Below, one piece after another: positions 45,695 to 57,329 of a stretch of DNA of 64,000 bases. Both the position numbers and the translations under genes were made by a program. The notes beneath the pieces were generated by a model. It searched no databases, was not told where the DNA came from, and was given only the letters and a program-made list of their open reading frames with translations. The number at the start of each line of letters is the position of its first letter. Within the stretch, counting starts at the first letter, position 1. The stretch is from Benincasa hispida (taxonomy: Eukaryota > Streptophyta > Magnoliopsida > Cucurbitales > Cucurbitaceae): NCBI RefSeq assembly GCF_009727055.1, contig NC_052358.1:43754404-43818403 (forward strand), given 5' to 3'.

Positions 45695-45920
45695 AAGTTC
45701 TGATCATCATTTGAGAATTTTACCATGGGATGTTCCAATTTGCTAAAAGCGAATCCATAATTTTAGTTAAAAACCACAATAAAAAACTTATTATTATTTT
45801 TTCTCTAGACACTTTTTGGTCTTTTTAAAAAGGGTATTATGGGCCCTTTTTGGTTGGTCTTAAAAAGGTATCATTAAAAATTTCTATAGACCTCTCTTCT
45901 TATTTTAGTTTTACACTCGA

Positions 45921-46479
45921 ATCGATTGATCTAGAAATGTGACAGACTCTCCTAATCTAATTAATTAAACGATAACCTATTTAATTATAAACTAGCCAAC
46001 AAGCTAGACACGATAGTATTTCATACTCATCAATTAGCCACATTAAACTTAGGTATCGATTAGGACGGTAAATTAAACTAATCAGGTCCAATTTTATCAT
46101 TTTTCTAATCCTAAGATTGATTATGATCAAGACGATGAACTTGGTAATGACAACGATTCAAACATAATCATAGTTTAATTCAACCTATCACTACTCAAGT
46201 TAAACATGCATTTGTTACAATTATGGATAATCCTCGACATACATAGCATTGTTGAACAAAGGATACAAAGTAAGTTGTCAATTTAATCTACTTAACATGG
46301 TCATATTAGGATTAAAAAAAAAAAGGAAAACATGCAAACCAGAAAACAAACTTTTAAGTGCCAGCATTTCAACGTTGCTCGTCAATTTTTTCGAAGCGTC
46401 ATGATACTAATGAGTCATTTAAGTAATATTTTATTTGTAATAATAAATTAGAGTAAAAGTTCAAAATTATTAAATGTGA
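45921..46479. other. Unassigned intergenic sequence
   Basis: AT-rich DNA without an open frame or repeat that I recognise. Confidence 0.35.
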
Positions 46480-47110
46480 TCTTGAATAGTATATGATCAA
46501 CATAGCGATAGAACATGTTGAAAAAATAACACAGAGATTCTATAGCATATGAACAAGTTGAGTGTCTTATACTGATGATATCCATACGACTCACTTTGTA
46601 ATTATTACAAATAATTTGATCCAAATTATTCATGTGAAAACATGTGAGTAGAGATATCATATACAATGAGTTTATATAAAACTGGAATCTAAAGTACTTA
46701 GTCTCATTTAATCTCAATCTTAAACGAGTTATGAACGGTTGGGATGGTTTGTCCTTTAATTTTCATGTGTGAGAATAACTTTGTAATCGGTTCAATAATC
46801 CTACCATTTTTAGAACTTACCAAATAGAGAGTTGAGAACATAATTCCACAAATGAAATTTACTACTTATCATATAGAAAAACCAGGTGAAAAGTTTCTTA
46901 AGTTTTGATTTCAGGACTGGAATAATGGGACCCATCTCTCTTTGGCCCAAGAGAAACTTGATTTTTGATTGAATCATAAACATATTGTTCATTAGACATC
47001 AACAATATCTAATGTGCAAGAGGTAATTACAAAGGTAAAACAAATATTTGATCCAGTCATAAGCATGGACAATTTGTGAAGGATTAACTTGCTTGTAATT
47101 GGAGTCACTG
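46480..47110 (+). mobile_element. Old, highly diverged family A LTR remnant
   Basis: Keeps the order of LTR landmarks in diverged form: CATATGAACAAG...GATATCCATACGACTCACTTTGTAA, GTGAGTAGAGATATCATATACAATGAG, CTACCATTTTTAGAACTTACC, TTGGCCCAAGAGA, GACAATTTGTGAAGGATT. It is the most degraded LTR in the window. Confidence 0.7.
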
Positions 47111-47639
47111 AATCTCGAAATACAATTGACTTCATAATCGTTGCATCATTCTATCACAGTTAGAACCAATCTTGTCACTCAGCCGCTTATCCACGTTAGC
47201 AATTATTCCTCTGGGAGCAAAGCTATGCTCTTCGCTCTTTCCACGAAAAAACAAGGTACATTTTGACAAAGGAACAATTAAGAAGCATGACGTTTAAGGA
47301 AATTTTCTTTTGGGTTGGCAATGTAACAAGTATATAATCACATCCTGGATCATAGACTACTTTTAGAAAATTATAATGAAAACATGCTCCAATAACTACT
47401 CAAGTTGTTCTTATTAGATCACAGACCTGTAAATAATTGTCAATGAATCCAAACATTTACAACCATTCATAATTCTTCAAAATAACTTTTGAAAACTGTT
47501 TGTCTGTACAAGCTAGCAAACCATCCATTTTGTTTTCAGTTGTCTATTTCTAAATAATAAAGCTTGTCTACAAAGTAAGAAACAACTTTTAGAGCCTAAA
47601 GAAAATGAAGGGTGGTTCCTCAAGAACTTCCATCTGTTC

Positions 47640-49180
47640 TACCAATTGTCAAAACAGCTTCAGAAAACTCCCAACCAAGGAGAAACAGAAATGGAAATCT
47701 AAAGATAAAAACCACGCGAGGGAAATGAAAAAATTCCATAATTTATGAAATGCAGAAGCAAATTTAACTTGAATAAGGGTTTGAGAGTACCTCGTTCCAT
47801 CGTTCGTTGCTGGTGTATGAAGCACATATGTAAAGTAGTGAAACAGCTCTAACTTAAGTTCCATCAAATCTTTGCGAAACCAACCTATAATTCGTGTCAT
47901 TTTTGCGTGAATGATCCCTAAGATGTACTAAGCTCCTAAGTACTGGCTAAGGAGCTGACTTTTTAGAACAAAACTCAGTCCTGACTCTTTTATAGAAGTT
48001 TTTCTTTTTCTTCTTTCATAACTAGATAGAGTGAGTTTAGAGTAACAAGCATTTCATCACTCTTCGAAGAAGCAGAAAGTGCTTCAAACACTTCAAAGTA
48101 TATCATCTAATGTGTTATTAGAATCTTCAAACGCATCTTTTACTATACATCCAAATATGTTTTAGAGTTAGAAATAACTTTTGGAGTCTGTTTTTAATGA
48201 AACACATTTAAAAATACTACTCTCAATAATCAATTTTAGAAAATCATCACAGTGAGTTTAATAGAAATTTGAAAATAGCAAAAAAAAAAGAAAAAAAAAA
48301 GTTTTTTAACTCATTAAATACACTTACCAAAATTTTCATGACGTTTGGTTACTTGGCCATTAACGAGTTTAAAAATCATAACGAAACTTTAAGTCACTTT
48401 AATTATTCTAACTACTACATAATTACTTCGCCCAATCTTCCAAAAATGTTTAGGAAAAGTATTCCCCTTAAAATGACAACTCTTTAGAACTAATAAAATT
48501 GTTCTTCCCTCCAAATACATATATTTATAAATAGCAGATCTGTGACAATAGCTTCACTTTTTACAAGCAACTCAACCCACAAGTAAACAAAAACAGAATG
48601 GTGTCGACCAATTTTGTAGACCATAACTCTCAAAACGCCCTTAATTTGCCCTTTTTTCTTCTCTCTTTTTTACTGTTAGCCCAAAACTGACAAATTGGAA
48701 ATCAAAGGCAATGGGGAAAATCAAAATCAATATCAATTTGGGGACAGCAAAGGGACTGAAAAGTAAAGAAAGAATCAACACGTATAGAACCAACCAAGAA
48801 AACTAAAATTGGAGTGAAGCCCATTGGGAAGAACAGGGTGGGGGATCATTGCACGCAAAAATGACAAGAATCAGAAGCTGGGAATTGAAAATTGACAATT
48901 CAGATACTGGAAATCAATGAAAGTTAACAGAAATTAGGCAGCGAAATCGAAACAATATCTTGGCTGCACCAAATAAAAAGTAACGATCCGACTAGAAAAG
49001 GATTGCATACCTGAAGCTTGAAATCGGATGGGAAGGACAAAGAAGAAAGGGAAGGCAAAAGGGAATTGATTTCTGTTAGGGTTTGTATAATGTGTATACC
49101 GATTTGGAAGGTGGGACCGTGGGAATCGTAATTACCATATTTGGTGGAATTTCTGACCATTTCTTTTCGAATTGGGGATT
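47640..49180 (-). CDS. Possible small spliced gene, unknown function
   Basis: On the minus strand, a leader-like segment (49170-49015, containing CAAACCCTAACAG) ends in a good donor CTTCAG|GTATGC at about 49013. Near 47925 a possible acceptor, CATCTTAG, precedes an ATG at 47900 opening MTRIIGWFRKDLMELKLELF (continuing to about ...NDGT), with a possible donor ACGAG|GTACTC at about 47788. I do not recognise the peptide and found no domain. It may be a small gene with one short coding exon, a pseudogene, or chance. Confidence 0.25.
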
Positions 49181-49199
49181 TGGAATTTTGGTATTATAA

Positions 49200-50124
49200 C
49201 TTTATAAATAACTCCAAATCAAATCTCACCTAGATTTTGAATAATATACAAGCTAGTCTCTGCTGGCTTTTTGCCACGTCATTTTCTCGTGAAATTATCA
49301 AAATACCTCATTTTCAAATTTTTTTCTTGTCCATTTCAGCTTATTACTAGAGAATCGAAGTTTTGTGATTTCTCGATAATCTAGAGAAATGGGACCTCGC
49401 TCTTTGTTCGTTCCCACTTCTTGATCCCCGATCTTCATTTGATTCCCAAGGACGCTTAGTTCGCTCAATTTTTTCATTGATTTCACCTGACAATGATGCA
49501 AGTAGAATGCTAAATTATTTGGACAACCACCTTATAAACATTAGTATTTTGTATTTTTTTTAGAAAAATCTCATGAGTGTCGCACCATCTAGAATTGTCT
49601 TGGTCAAATTGTTACAATTTTGTAACTCAAAATTTTAATTTTATTTAATAACATTGTGATATTGACACCCAAACCTTGTTTTTGTTTCATATTAACTTTG
49701 ACAAATTGTATTGAATGACTTCAAATATATGTTGGTTGTCTTTTCAAATTCAATTAAAAAACTATAACCTGAATTATTTAATTGATACTATATCGAAATA
49801 TAAGATTGTATGGTTGAAATTAGTAGAGGTAACACTATCTTGGGCTCTAAAATCTAAATAGGGGTGGCAAAAGATGACTTTTTCTTTGCTAACGTCAGCT
49901 CCATTAATAACCACAATAATTGGACCAATATATATTTTTAAAGGAAACAACCATAAAGGACCGATAGTTTAAGGACTATAAATAATAAATAAAATAATAA
50001 TAAATTATAATATAGAATATATATTTATAAAGTTTGTATTTCATGTTGAAAAATATTCTAATTTTCAAAAGTTATAATCAAACCTTAAACTTCAAAAAAA
50101 AAAAAAAAAAAAAAAAATTGTCAG
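49200..50124. other. Unassigned AT-rich intergenic sequence
   Basis: No supported gene. A poly-A run (50094-50117) marks the approach to the large inverted repeat. Confidence 0.4.
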
Positions 50125-51385
50125 TACTTTTTTTTAAAAAAATATCCATATACTTTTAAAAATTTTATTAATAACGTTAAACTTATATATTTTTTAATAA
50201 TATTCTTACAGTTAGTATATAGACAAAAAATATTAGTAATTTGTTTCAAAATTTATTTGAATTTTCAAAAGTGGTAAGAATACTAACGTTAGCTTTTTTT
50301 AAAAAAACTAAAAATGTCCTTAATCACATTTAGTATGGGGAAGGAAACCATTTTTGCACTCCCATCACTTTCCTCTTCATTTTTCTCTCTTCTCTAATAG
50401 AAGATGATGACAATATCGTATTGCTGAATTTTGAAGGGAGATTTGATTTTGAGTGTTCATAGAATTTTGTGGGATTTTATATTTTCAGTTGAATTTTTGT
50501 ATCCCATTTGTTTACTAAGAAAATTGGTATAAGAATTAGACAAAAGGAGGAAAAATGTGAGTATATATATGGAGAAAAGAAGAAGGGTACCTATACGAGT
50601 TGTTAAATTGGTTCTTTCCTAATTCAAAATAACTTCAAAGAAAAATGGACTAATTTGGTGTTAATTTTTTTTAATATTTATGTTTGGATATGATAAGAAA
50701 TTATAAAACTCCTCCTATTTATTTAAAATTTTGATATTCAAGTAGATAGAAAAAAAAAAAAAAAAAAAAAAGAGAAATGAGAAGATTTAGAGATCATTGA
50801 AGAATGAAAGGAATGGAACTAAAAGAGTAGTTGAAGAATTGAGCAGGAAAAAAAAAATGGGGGAACATTGAAGTATAGGAGAGGGGAATTAGATGTAAGA
50901 TGGAGGTGATGAAGGTAGATGGAATAAAAAGTATCGTCTATCTTCTTAGTGGTAAGATACTTTTAATATGTTTTTAAGTTTTAAGAGTATTAATACAACA
51001 TTTATGAAAATTCAGAGTATTTTCTTTGAAGATGGATCGGGAAATGAGTAGTACTAATCATTTCTATTCTTTATTTTATTAACTATTATGAGTATTTTCT
51101 TTTAGCTTTATTTTAATAGTTATGAAATTTCAAGAGAAAATTTAAAACAAAAGTACTAATGGTTTTCATAATTAAAAAAAAATCAAAGGTAAGAGTATTA
51201 TTTTATTTATTTATTTTATTTAAATTTAAAGATTATCATTGAAACTTTTAAAAGTTAAGGACAATTTTGAAGTAAAGAAACAAAGTTCAAGAGTATTTTC
51301 TATAATTAACCTAAAACATAATAATTCAGTGACTCTGTTAATTCCCCCGTTGATTTCTTTGATCAAAAAAATATATATCTAATCA
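50125..51385 (+). repeat. Large inverted repeat, left arm (about 1.25 kb)
   Basis: From AAAAATATCCATATACTTTTAAAA to CCCCCGTTGATTTCTTTGATC. Every landmark recurs as complement in reverse order at 51590-52830, for example CTAACGTTAGC with AAAGTGGTAAGAATA, CTTCTAT.. blocks, and GAACTTTGTTTC/TTACTTCAAAATTG. The arms look close to full length with scattered indels. Confidence 0.9.
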
Positions 51386-51589
51386 ACTTTATAGCTATAT
51401 TTGTATTAATTTAAACTAAATATGATTTAAAAAAACTAATTAGTTATGTGTGAAAAAGATATATGGTTGGCCACTACCAAGATTTATATCCTTAAAGTTC
51501 TTTTAGTATCAAAATTTGATAGGATGTTGTCTAATAATATTAGCCAAAAATACAGTGCAAGCCACCTAAAAACAATCACAAGAAAATGT
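51386..51589. other. Spacer (about 205 bp) of the large inverted repeat
   Basis: AT-rich loop between the arms with no open frame. It includes GGTTGGCCACTACCAAG. A loop of this size is compatible with a foldback element or with a transcribed hairpin. Confidence 0.8.
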
Positions 51590-52169
51590 TATATATAATA
51601 TATTTTCGATCAAAAAGAATCAACGGGGAAAATGACAATGACTAGACATCTGAATTATTGTTTTTAGGTTAATTATAGAAATACTCTTGAACTTTGTTCT
51701 TTACTTCAAAATTGTCCTACCACTTTTAAAAGTTCAATGATAATCTTAAATTTAAATAAAAATAAATAAATAAATAATACTCTTACCTTTGATTTTTTTT
51801 AATTATGAAAACCATTAGTACTTTTGTTTTAAATTTTTCTTTGAAATTTCATACATTTAAAAATAAAGCTAAAAGAAATACTCATATAGTTAATATAAAT
51901 AGATAGAAAAATGATTAGTACTACTCTCGATCTCAAAAATACCTCTGAATTTTCAAATGTTGTATTTATCTCTTAAACTTAAAAAACAGATTTAAAGTAT
52001 CTTACCACTAGAAGATAGACGAATACTTTTTATTATCTACACCTTCATCACCTCCATCTTACATTTTCCCTCTCCTCATACTTCAATGGTTCCCCCTTTT
52101 TTTTTCCTCTCACTTCTTCAATACTTCTTTAGTCTCATTCTCATTCTTCATGATCTCTAAATCTTCTCA

Positions 52170-52201
<32 letters not shown>

Positions 52202-52830
52202 TCTATCTACTTGAATTCACAAATTTAAATAAATAGGAGGAGTTTATAATTTCTTATCATATCCAAACATAAATATTAAAAAAAATTAACACCAAATTAG
52301 TCCATTTTTCTTTGAAGTTATTTTGAATTAGGAAAGAACCAATTTAACAACTCGTATAGGTACCCTTCTTCTTTTCTCCATATATATTACTCACATTTTT
52401 CCTCCTTTTGTCTAATTCTATACCAATTTTCTTAGTAAACAAATGGGATACAAAAATTCAACTGAAAAATATAAAATCCCACAAAATTCTATGAACACTC
52501 AAAATCAAATCTCCCTTCAAAATTCAGCAATACGATATTGTCATCATCTTTATTAGAGAGAGAGAAAAATGAAGAGAAAGTGATGGGAGTGCAAAAATGG
52601 TTTCCGTCCCCATACTAAATTGTGATTAAGGACATTTTAGTTTTTTTAAAAAAGCTAACGTTAGTATTCTTACCACTTTTGAAAATTCAAATAAATTTTG
52701 AAAACAAATTACTGATATTTTTGGTCCATATAGTAACTGTAAGAATATTATTAAAAAAATAATATAAGTTTAACGTTATTAATAAAATTTTTAAAAGTAT
52801 ATGGATATTTTTTCAAAGTAAAAGAAAAGC
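51590..52830 (-). repeat. Large inverted repeat, right arm (about 1.24 kb)
   Basis: Complement of the left arm from GATCAAAAAGAATCAACGGGG to AAAAGTATATGGATATTTTTTC. The T-run at 52171-52202 mirrors the A-run at 50751-50771, and the length differs. Confidence 0.9.
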
Positions 52831-52920
52831 CAGAAAAGCATGGCAGAAATTAAAGATAAAATTCTCCCATAAACATGTAAATCTAGGCTCAGTATTCAGC
52901 ATTGCTCAAACGCATTCTAA

Positions 52921-52939
52921 TATATATATATATATATAT
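52921..52939. repeat. (TA)n microsatellite
   Basis: Perfect TA repeats. A second TA tract lies at 53138-53170. Confidence 0.9.
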
Positions 52940-53639
52940 TATTATATATTAATTTTAATATTTATTTAATTTAGGTAGCAACTCGTTGCGTTGGAAGTTA
53001 ATTAGGTAATTTAAGTAAAGTAATATATATATTATATTTAATTAGAGTGGCATCTACTTATGCTTTTTTTTTTTTTTTTGGGTATTTGCCACTGCATCAA
53101 GATTCAGATCTCTGCTTTAATTTGGTGTGATCATATTGTATATATATATATATAAATATATATATATATACAAAGTGCATTATACACTAATTATTCCTGA
53201 GTTGACTTTGTTAATTAATTAATTTGATTTCTTTTTTTTTCAGTCAAATCCTCAATCCATTTTGAAATGATAATTTAGGGCTTTTATCATTGAATTAAAA
53301 GACATATCTGCAAATTATTTTAAAATTATTAAAGTCACTTTTGTCCTTTTCAAAATCACTCGTAAAAGAGTTCTAATCATTCAAAATAAAATTTGATAAT
53401 ATGAATATTTTTTTGAAAGTGTAAGATTGAATTAATTTTGAGTGATTAAATGCGTGTTTTGTAGTAATTTTAAACATAACACAAGTGATTTTAGCCATTT
53501 CAAAATCATTTTCAAACATGAGTTTAATTAAGTTTATGGTTTGTTTGGATTGATTAGAGAAAAAAAAATGTTTTTTTTTAAAATAATTGATAGCTTGTAG
53601 AAATACAAGCTATTGTTACATTTTATATATAATTATGAG

Positions 53640-55260
53640 GGTTGATGAGCAGAATATGCGTTAATGTTGCTAAGAATTCATGTGGAATAACGAGCTTGCG
53701 GTCGATCAACACTAAAGATCCCCGCTAACTCTATATCATGCGTTATTTTGCGTCAAAATGTCTATTTTGTAGTAGTCGCAGGAATCGATTGCATGCGTCA
53801 ATCCCAAACCATCGCAAAGTTGATCGCATGCATTGATCTTGATGAAGATAAGTTCGTCACATGAAATGCCGCAACTACAGAGTGATAGCCATGATAGAAG
53901 GTTGATCGCAAAGTGGGTGGAATGCGTTGATACTTTAGAAGAAACAATCTTGAACGCATACCTTGAGAGTATCAAAGAGATAAGATCATGATGACATTTC
54001 ACCTACCGTGTCAATAATGAAAATGATGTGTCAATAATGAAAATGATGTGTCAATAATGAAAATGATTTAATGCAGGATTATCAAGGCTGTCAATATTTG
54101 AGCTCTATAAATAGAGCATTGGAGCCCAAATTCAAAGCATCCGGGACTTCTGCCTTGGGCGGATTCCTGTGATTGCAGATGAGAGCATAAGCAAGACATT
54201 CTTTGAGAGTTCTTCACTTCCACAACTTCTTCCGATTGACGATCAGAGCTTCGTCAAAGATAAAGCTCGAAAGAGACTACTCCACTGCCCACCCATTGCA
54301 CCATTGGCAGCCTTGACACACATCTGATTGTCTACAATTGGCCATGCATTTCTCTTCTTATCACTGTATTGTATTTACATTTTGGCTCAAGACATTAATA
54401 CATTTTGTAATCAATGCATCTCTTTAGTTCCTTCAACACCATTTTTATCATCTCTTCCTACTTTATCACCTTTTACTTTCACCTCAATGAGTTAAGTATA
54501 GATTGCAAGAGTTATTGCATACTCAATCACGCGGCATAAAAATATGATGCATGTAGCAAACCACTTAGAGGTGTGCGTTGCACAAGTATAATAAGTTAAT
54601 CCTATTTGCTTGGTGCGAGGCTATCACAATACTTGTCTATGAGCGGAGTAGTTTTAACCAACTGCTTGAGAGGGTAAGTAGTGGAACTCACTAAGCAAAG
54701 TAAGTAGTATTCCTAGAGATAGGAATAACCTTATGCTCAATGCAACCATGCGTTATAGAAATATAAAACATGTGGTTGACCACCGAGAGGTATGAGATGC
54801 GTTAGTGTGGCGAGCTGGGATTACCCCTGCGACCAAACTTAATGACTTGGTGAAATTTTCTCCCCCAGCCCTAATTTCCCACGCATCTCATTATACGTTA
54901 ACAGTTGCTACATCTCTACCGATTCCCATAGTCAAACTTCAATTACTCAGTCTGTTTAACTAGGAGTAGGAGTAGACATAGTTAATCAACTTCTTTCTTT
55001 TTATTTTTATTCTCCGCCTCAAACGCATTACTTTACAATCATCTTTTAGTTGCAAGTCCCTGTGTTAGACATCAGATCATCCCGAGAAACTTGCGATCTC
55101 GTTATACTTGGCGAGAGAGTAAGAAAACTTATGACATGACGCATGGTCATCACATACACAATTAACACATAATAGTCTTCATATCAACGCATGATCATCG
55201 CATGACCATCAACGCATGACAATTAACGCATATCAGCAGAACAATTTATCCTCAACAATA
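53640..55260 (+). mobile_element. 1.6-kb LTR-like repeat, family C, copy 2
   Basis: Starts TGATGAGCAGAATATGCG, comparable to TGATAACTGGCAGAAATGC at 12075. It shares the TATA-like CTATAAATA (54107), many ACGCAT/ATGCGTT words, and CAAGTCCCTGTGTTAGAC..GAGAAACTTG (55051-55093) near the right end. The outermost words ATATGCGTTAAT and ATTAACGCATAT are inverted. The boundaries are approximate and no target duplication is clear. No protein is encoded. Confidence 0.6.
54008..54067 (+). repeat. 20-bp tandem repeat x3
   Basis: GTGTCAATAATGAAAATGAT three times, about 40 bp before the TATA-like box of the family C copy. The other copy (12.1 kb) lacks it. Confidence 0.92.
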
Positions 55261-55567
55261 ATCATTTTTATTTAAACTCTTTTATAAAAATTGTTTAAAT
55301 ATACTTTGAAAATGTTTAAAAAACTATTTTGAGTAGTTGCCAAACACTTTCATTTTTCCCCCCTAAAATGACTTATTTTCATAATTGAAAATAAACCAAA
55401 CAACCAATCATCATTCCTCAACATGAAAATTATATATATATATGGATCATATATATATTATATCTCTAATAAACCATATTATAGTTATTGGGAAATGATC
55501 ACAAAAGGGTAAGTAAGTTGAGAAATGAAAAAGTGAGGCAATGTGGAGATAAATATAAATTAAAATG

Positions 55568-57070
55568 TTAAGAAGGGGATGATGTGTAATATCTAAAGAG
55601 ATGGGGGGTGGAGGAGGAAGTTTCAGTTTCTAATTCTGTTTGTGGTGCACAAAATTGGAAGAAAACAGGAGCTTCCCCATTTCGTTTGGGGTTTTTGGTG
55701 ATTGGGTTATGGGGATGAAGGCCAATGGAGAGCTCTAGATTTAGATTCAATGGTGGGTTTTCTTCAACCTCCGTCGTCAAACAACTGTTGCTGCTGTTGC
55801 TGTTTGAATCTTCCCGTCGTCGGTCAATGTCGCCGGTGCTACTACTATTCACCAGTGGACGATGCGTTTGAGGGTCGATTCCTCGGTTGTAGAGTTTGCG
55901 TTTGATGTGCGTGTTCCAATAGTTCTTTATCTCGTTGTCCGTCCTCCCAGGCAACCGTGCCGCAATTAAAGACCACCTATATTAATCATATTAGAAATTC
56001 TCCTCACATCAATTTACTACTAAACAAAAAAAAAAAAAATAATAAAAGAAACAAAAAGCTAGGCCATATTAGCTAGGTATTTTGAACACATTTGAAAATA
56101 AGGAATTGAATAAAAATAGAGTTGTATTTCATGTTTACATATATATATGAATTTGTTAGCAGATTCAAAACCTAAAACTCGGATTCTAATTTAAATAATT
56201 ATTTGAGATGTACTTGATAATATGTTTATAAATCATAAAATTAGTTGTAATGATCCACTTACTAAGTTGAATATAAATTAATATTAATTAATTTATGACC
56301 AATGTTTTAAATTAATTTTTTTTGTCTAATTATCATTTTATTTCATATAATTTCTAATACATTGAATAGTATATATTTTTTAATTTAAAAAGAAATGAGT
56401 TGAATCAACTTTATTTAAGTATTTGATAACTACTTCAAATAACTTTTCAAATCATTTTAAATATTTTTTTTAATCAAAAGTGTTTAAATAAAAACATTTT
56501 TTTCAAAAAAACATTTTTTTTCTAATCAATCCAAATCCAACCATATTAATGTTATTAGCAAATTTAACATAATTCTGCACATTTTCAAAATTTATATACA
56601 CTAAAAACATACAAACGAAAAGAGTTTTAAACACAAATTAACCAAAAGACATTGAAATAGCAACCAAAGTGAAAAAAGAAAAGAAAAGAAAGTATTATTA
56701 TAGAGTTAGAAATACTCACTTGTTACCAAGTAGACTATGAAGATTGATGATGATTTCATCTTCCTCAGTAGTAAAATTTCCTCTCTTAAGGTCTGGACGG
56801 AGATAATTGATCCATCGAAGCCGACAACTCTTGCCACACCGAAGCAATCCTATTTATAAACGATAAGAAAGGATGATTATATATAGTTAGAATAGAAAAG
56901 AAGTAAGAAGTTTGAATATATCTGGACGACGCCGTACCGGCGGCTTTCGGGAGAGATCTCCAACAACCATCGCCATGGATTTGGATGTAGTTGATAAGGC
57001 GTTGGTCTTCATCTTTGGTCCATGCACCTTTGTTGGTGTGTTGTTTGTCACAGCAAGGAGATCTGCCCAT
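55568..57070 (-). CDS. R2R3-MYB transcription factor with EAR repression motif
   Basis: Three exons on the minus strand, 57070-56938 (133 bp), 56849-56720 (130 bp) and 55976-55568 (409 bp), giving 223 residues. These first two exon sizes are typical of R2R3-MYB genes, and the splice phases match. The start MGRSPCCDK is the family start. An in-frame ATG eight codons upstream is unlikely to be used. R2 has its three tryptophans, and R3 starts with Phe (GNF) and keeps the other two. After the domain comes GIDPQTHRP, then the EAR-type motif LNLELSI, as in subgroup 4 and MYB6-like repressors of phenylpropanoid genes. The zinc-finger-like cysteines of MYB4 are absent. The bHLH-contact signature in R3 is altered ([10 protein letters not shown] instead of ELIIKLHSLL). 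The reading frame is intact. Confidence 0.9.
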
Positions 57071-57129
57071 TGAGAGAGTGTGTGAGAAACACACAGTACT
57101 ATGGATTAATGGAAGGAAGCCAAGGGAAG

Positions 57130-57220
57130 GGGAAGAAATATATGGAAATAATGGAGAAGCTAATAGCTAAAGGGAGTTGGTAAAAGAGAGACCATTTTAT
57201 TTTAATTTAATAATTATATA
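57130..57220 (-). promoter_or_regulatory. Candidate TATA region of the MYB gene
   Basis: On the minus strand, CCATATATAATTATTA (complement of about 57206-57221) and CCATATATTTC (57134-57144) lie roughly 140 and 65 nt upstream of the ATG. Either could serve as a TATA box. Confidence 0.3.
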
Positions 57221-57301
57221 TGGAGGTGAGGTGTGGTGAGAGGTGGTAAAGGAAAACAAGCAATTGACTCGGGACTTTCTTTCTATAACGTTGTTATTCT
57301 T

Positions 57302-57329
57302 GGGCAGCGGGCAGCGGGCAGCGGGCAGC
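57302..57329. repeat. GGGCAGC x4 minisatellite upstream of the MYB gene
   Basis: Four perfect 7-bp units in an otherwise AT-rich region, about 235 bp upstream of the MYB start codon. Confidence 0.95.

Larger units (their letters stand above)
42437..45920 (+). repeat. Degenerate tandem array, units about 300-460 bp, interrupted by an LTR
   Basis: A unit beginning with variants of GAATTTCACTATGGAGGATG and ending GTTTTAGTTTTCGTGTATATTTATC recurs with starts near 42437, 42547 (partial), 42888, 44870, 45215 and 45715. Shared inner words include TGAAAATGAACCCAT, AGCCACTCTTTGGTC, and AAATGAAAGACT..AGCACCCAAAAAGAAA. An LTR splits the 42888 unit at 43151. The unit at 45215 carries extra unrelated sequence (45263-45420). 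Confidence 0.8.

Noticed and set aside
54008..54067. CRISPR-like short repeat
   Set aside because: Three head-to-tail copies without spacers in a plant genome. It is a simple tandem repeat.
55702..55905. Plus-strand frame with a poly-Cys stretch
   Set aside because: Antisense of the Ser/Asn-rich tail of the MYB exon 3.
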